Assembly (NCBI GenBank): GCA_900553965.1
Contig: USFX01000013.1
Location: 1 to 23,456, forward strand
Source of the DNA: an uncultured Prevotella sp.
GTDB taxonomy: Bacteria > Bacteroidota > Bacteroidia > Bacteroidales > Bacteroidaceae
DNA length: 23,456 bases
Direction of reading: 5' to 3'
This document shows, piece after piece, positions 21,744 through 23,456 of the stretch. The notes beneath the pieces are model-generated. The model was not told where the DNA came from. It searched no databases and worked only from the letters and a program-made list of their open reading frames with translations. Every line of letters begins with the position of its first letter. The stretch's first letter is position 1. The position numbers were made by a program, and so were the translations under genes.

Positions 21744-23285
21744 GTGAGACCCGTCAACCTCTTCGAGAACCATCCTCTTGCCCCTCTTGCCATAAGCCTT
21801 GTCATGGGCATATCCGTGGGTCACGGCTTTCTTTCCCATGTCACAACGTCATTCTGGCTTGCGGCCATCTATGTCCTGATAGCCGCATGCTGCGTTGTCC
21901 GTCGCCATCCGAAGCTACAGAGCGTGCTGCTCACCGTCAGTTTCTTTTTTCTTGGTTGTATGCTTATATGCAGGGCTGAGGAGAACTTTTTGGTTGTATA
22001 TCCGGAGGAGGAGACCGGCTATGACGCCGTCGTGGCGAGCGAACCGGAAGAGCGCGGGCGCGTCTTGCGTTTCGACATGATAATAACGTCCGGATCATAC
22101 AGCGGACGTACCGTGAGGGCGTCACTTCAGAAAGACACCGTTGAGTGCCGCTACCGTGACATAACGGTCGGCGACGGACTGTCGTTGTGCTCCGTCTTGC
22201 GTCCGCCGTCAAATTTCCGTGAGTCCGGTTTTGACTATGTGAGATATATGAAGGCCAATGGCATATCCGGTCAGACGTTCATTTATTATCGCAACTGGAG
22301 ACAGGCCGCTGTCAGCGTCAGTCGCATATCCACGGTGCGCCGTGCCGCCATCGTTTTTCTCCGCTATCGTCACAAGCTGCTGGAATGGTATCGCAGCTTT
22401 GGTCTCGACAATCAGGAGTTTGCCGTCGTATCGGCCATGACACTCGGCTATCGTGCCGAACTGTCGCCCGAACTCCGCAAGGTCTATTCCCTTTCCGGCG
22501 TCTCCCATATCCTTGCCCTTTCCGGGATGCACCTCGGTATCATCTACTTTCTCCTTTCCTCACTTTTCCCTAACGGACGTTTCACATTTTTCCGCGAGCT
22601 GCTCATCATACTCCTTGTCTGGGCATACGTCTTTCTCGTCGGTATGTCCGTGTCCGTTGTCCGTTCCGCCATCATGATAAGTGCATTTTCCTTTGCCGCA
22701 GTACTCGAATACGAACGTGCTTCGCTGAACAATCTTGCCATTGCGGCCTTGATAATCCTCATCGTCAATCCGTTCAGCATCTATGACGTAGGCTTCCAGC
22801 TCTCATTCCTTTCTGTGGCTTCAATACTCGTTTTTCATCATCCGGTCGCCGGCATCGTCTCTTTCAAATACCGTCGCACCCACCACGTCTTCTCTTGGTT
22901 CTGGAGCCTGATAATCATGTCCTGTTCCGCCCAGCTTGCCACGGCCCCGCTCGTCGCCTACTATTTCGGGACATTCTCCTTCGTCTTCCTGCTGTCGAAC
23001 ATCGTAGCCATTCCAGCCGTGACCGTCATACTCTATTTATCCCTGACGGCGCTGGCCCTTTCTTTCGTCCCCGCCGTCCAACATCTCGTTGTCGCGTTGC
23101 TCGTCAAGGTCGTCATCTGTCTCAACGCCTTTCTCTTTTGGCTCTCCTCCCTGCCCGGCTCCTCGCTTTCCGGCATACACATAAATGTCTTCCAGCTGAT
23201 GGGCATCTACGTGATAATATTCTCGTTGGTGATACTGTGCAAGATATTCTATCGCCGCTATTTCTATACCGTTCTTTCGATGTAG
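21744..23285 (+). CDS. comEC: ComEC/Rec2-family competence protein
   Basis: This is a 513-residue polytopic membrane protein of the ComEC/Rec2 family, the proposed inner-membrane channel for single-stranded DNA during uptake. The N-terminal three helices and a soluble DUF4131-type domain (about residues 1-185) are followed by the competence domain. That domain shows SAMTLGYRAELSPELRKVYS and then SGVSHILALSGMHLGIIYFL at about residues 251-270. Roughly ten helices are visible. No metallo-beta-lactamase domain follows, so this is the short form frequent in Bacteroidetes. I chose GTG 21744 (M-RPVNLFENHPL): AGGAAAG lies 5 bases upstream, whereas the in-frame ATG at 21711 lies inside the nuo terminator hairpin. 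With no clear promoter, expression may depend on readthrough from nuo. Natural competence cannot be concluded from this gene alone. Confidence 0.88.
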   Translation: MRPVNLFENHPLAPLAISLVMGISVGHGFLSHVTTSFWLAAIYVLIAACCVVRRHPKLQSVLLTVSFFFLGCMLICRAEENFLVVYPEEETGYDAVVASEPEERGRVLRFDMIITSGSYSGRTVRASLQKDTVECRYRDITVGDGLSLCSVLRPPSNFRESGFDYVRYMKANGISGQTFIYYRNWRQAAVSVSRISTVRRAAIVFLRYRHKLLEWYRSFGLDNQEFAVVSAMTLGYRAELSPELRKVYSLSGVSHILALSGMHLGIIYFLLSSLFPNGRFTFFRELLIILLVWAYVFLVGMSVSVVRSAIMISAFSFAAVLEYERASLNNLAIAALIILIVNPFSIYDVGFQLSFLSVASILVFHHPVAGIVSFKYRRTHHVFSWFWSLIIMSCSAQLATAPLVAYYFGTFSFVFLLSNIVAIPAVTVILYLSLTALALSFVPAVQHLVVALLVKVVICLNAFLFWLSSLPGSSLSGIHINVFQLMGIYVIIFSLVILCKIFYRRYFYTVLSM

Positions 23286-23456
23286 CGTTGTCTTTCCGGT
23301 ATGCCAAAGAGAAGATTTGTCTATTGCGCTAAAATTGTTGTGATTGATTCTGATCAGGCTCTTCAAATATTTGGAGTGATACATCCGCACGTTCCTCCGT
23401 AGGGTAGGGACATAGTCTTGTCTTTGTCCGCAAGGAAAATGTTTAATATCAATCTG
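23286..23456. other. Non-coding end of window
   Basis: These 171 bases after comEC contain no convincing gene, strong hairpin or promoter. GGACA and TGTCC around 23408-23430 form only a weak 5-bp dyad. Confidence 0.5.

Overview
This window looks like a Bacteroidales chromosome (Prevotella/Bacteroides-like, GC near 50%). The reasons are the repeated -7 promoter boxes of the TAnnTTTG type in front of genes, the nuo operon made of nuoA, nuoB, a fused nuoCD and nuoH-N with no nuoE, nuoF or nuoG, the two-gene ThrE exporter, and the C-rich intergenic palindrome at the left end. The assignment is inferred from gene content. No rRNA, tRNA, CRISPR array, insertion sequence or prophage was seen.

Layout. 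Bases 1-259 hold no gene but several small dyads. Bases 260-4299 are all on the minus strand. In transcription order they are a small membrane protein, the large and small subunits of a ThrE-type threonine/serine exporter, a LysR regulator, a very long inverted repeat (51-bp perfect arms) and a secreted pectinesterase. Bases 4300-4653 are a divergent control region with four 22-bp tandem operator-like repeats. On the plus strand follow a secreted alpha/beta-hydrolase (likely esterase) and a BadF/GlcNAc-kinase-like sugar kinase. The kinase leader is a 44-bp tandem duplication that makes a small upstream ORF. An AraC regulator (minus) and a membrane acyltransferase (plus) are then divergent.

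Bases 9049-11646 are an accessory patch. A block of strong hairpins, one a clear intrinsic terminator, separates the acyltransferase from a secreted DUF2059-like protein. Next come gene debris (a decayed copy of the AraC 3' end and an unrecognised C-terminal fragment) and a HEPN/MNT toxin-antitoxin pair. The HEPN frame lacks a normal start codon and continues in frame from the MNT TGA.

Bases 11647-21643 are the complex I operon nuoABCDHIJKLMN, closed by an intrinsic terminator at 21675-21726. The last gene is a ComEC/Rec2-type DNA-uptake channel protein, best started at a GTG just after that terminator. The final 170 bases hold no recognisable gene.

The core content is ordinary for the group. 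The best candidates for new biology are non-coding or architectural: the 51-bp inverted repeat, the 22-bp repeat array, and the start-less HEPN gene in frame with its MNT partner. I did not find a clearly new multi-gene system.
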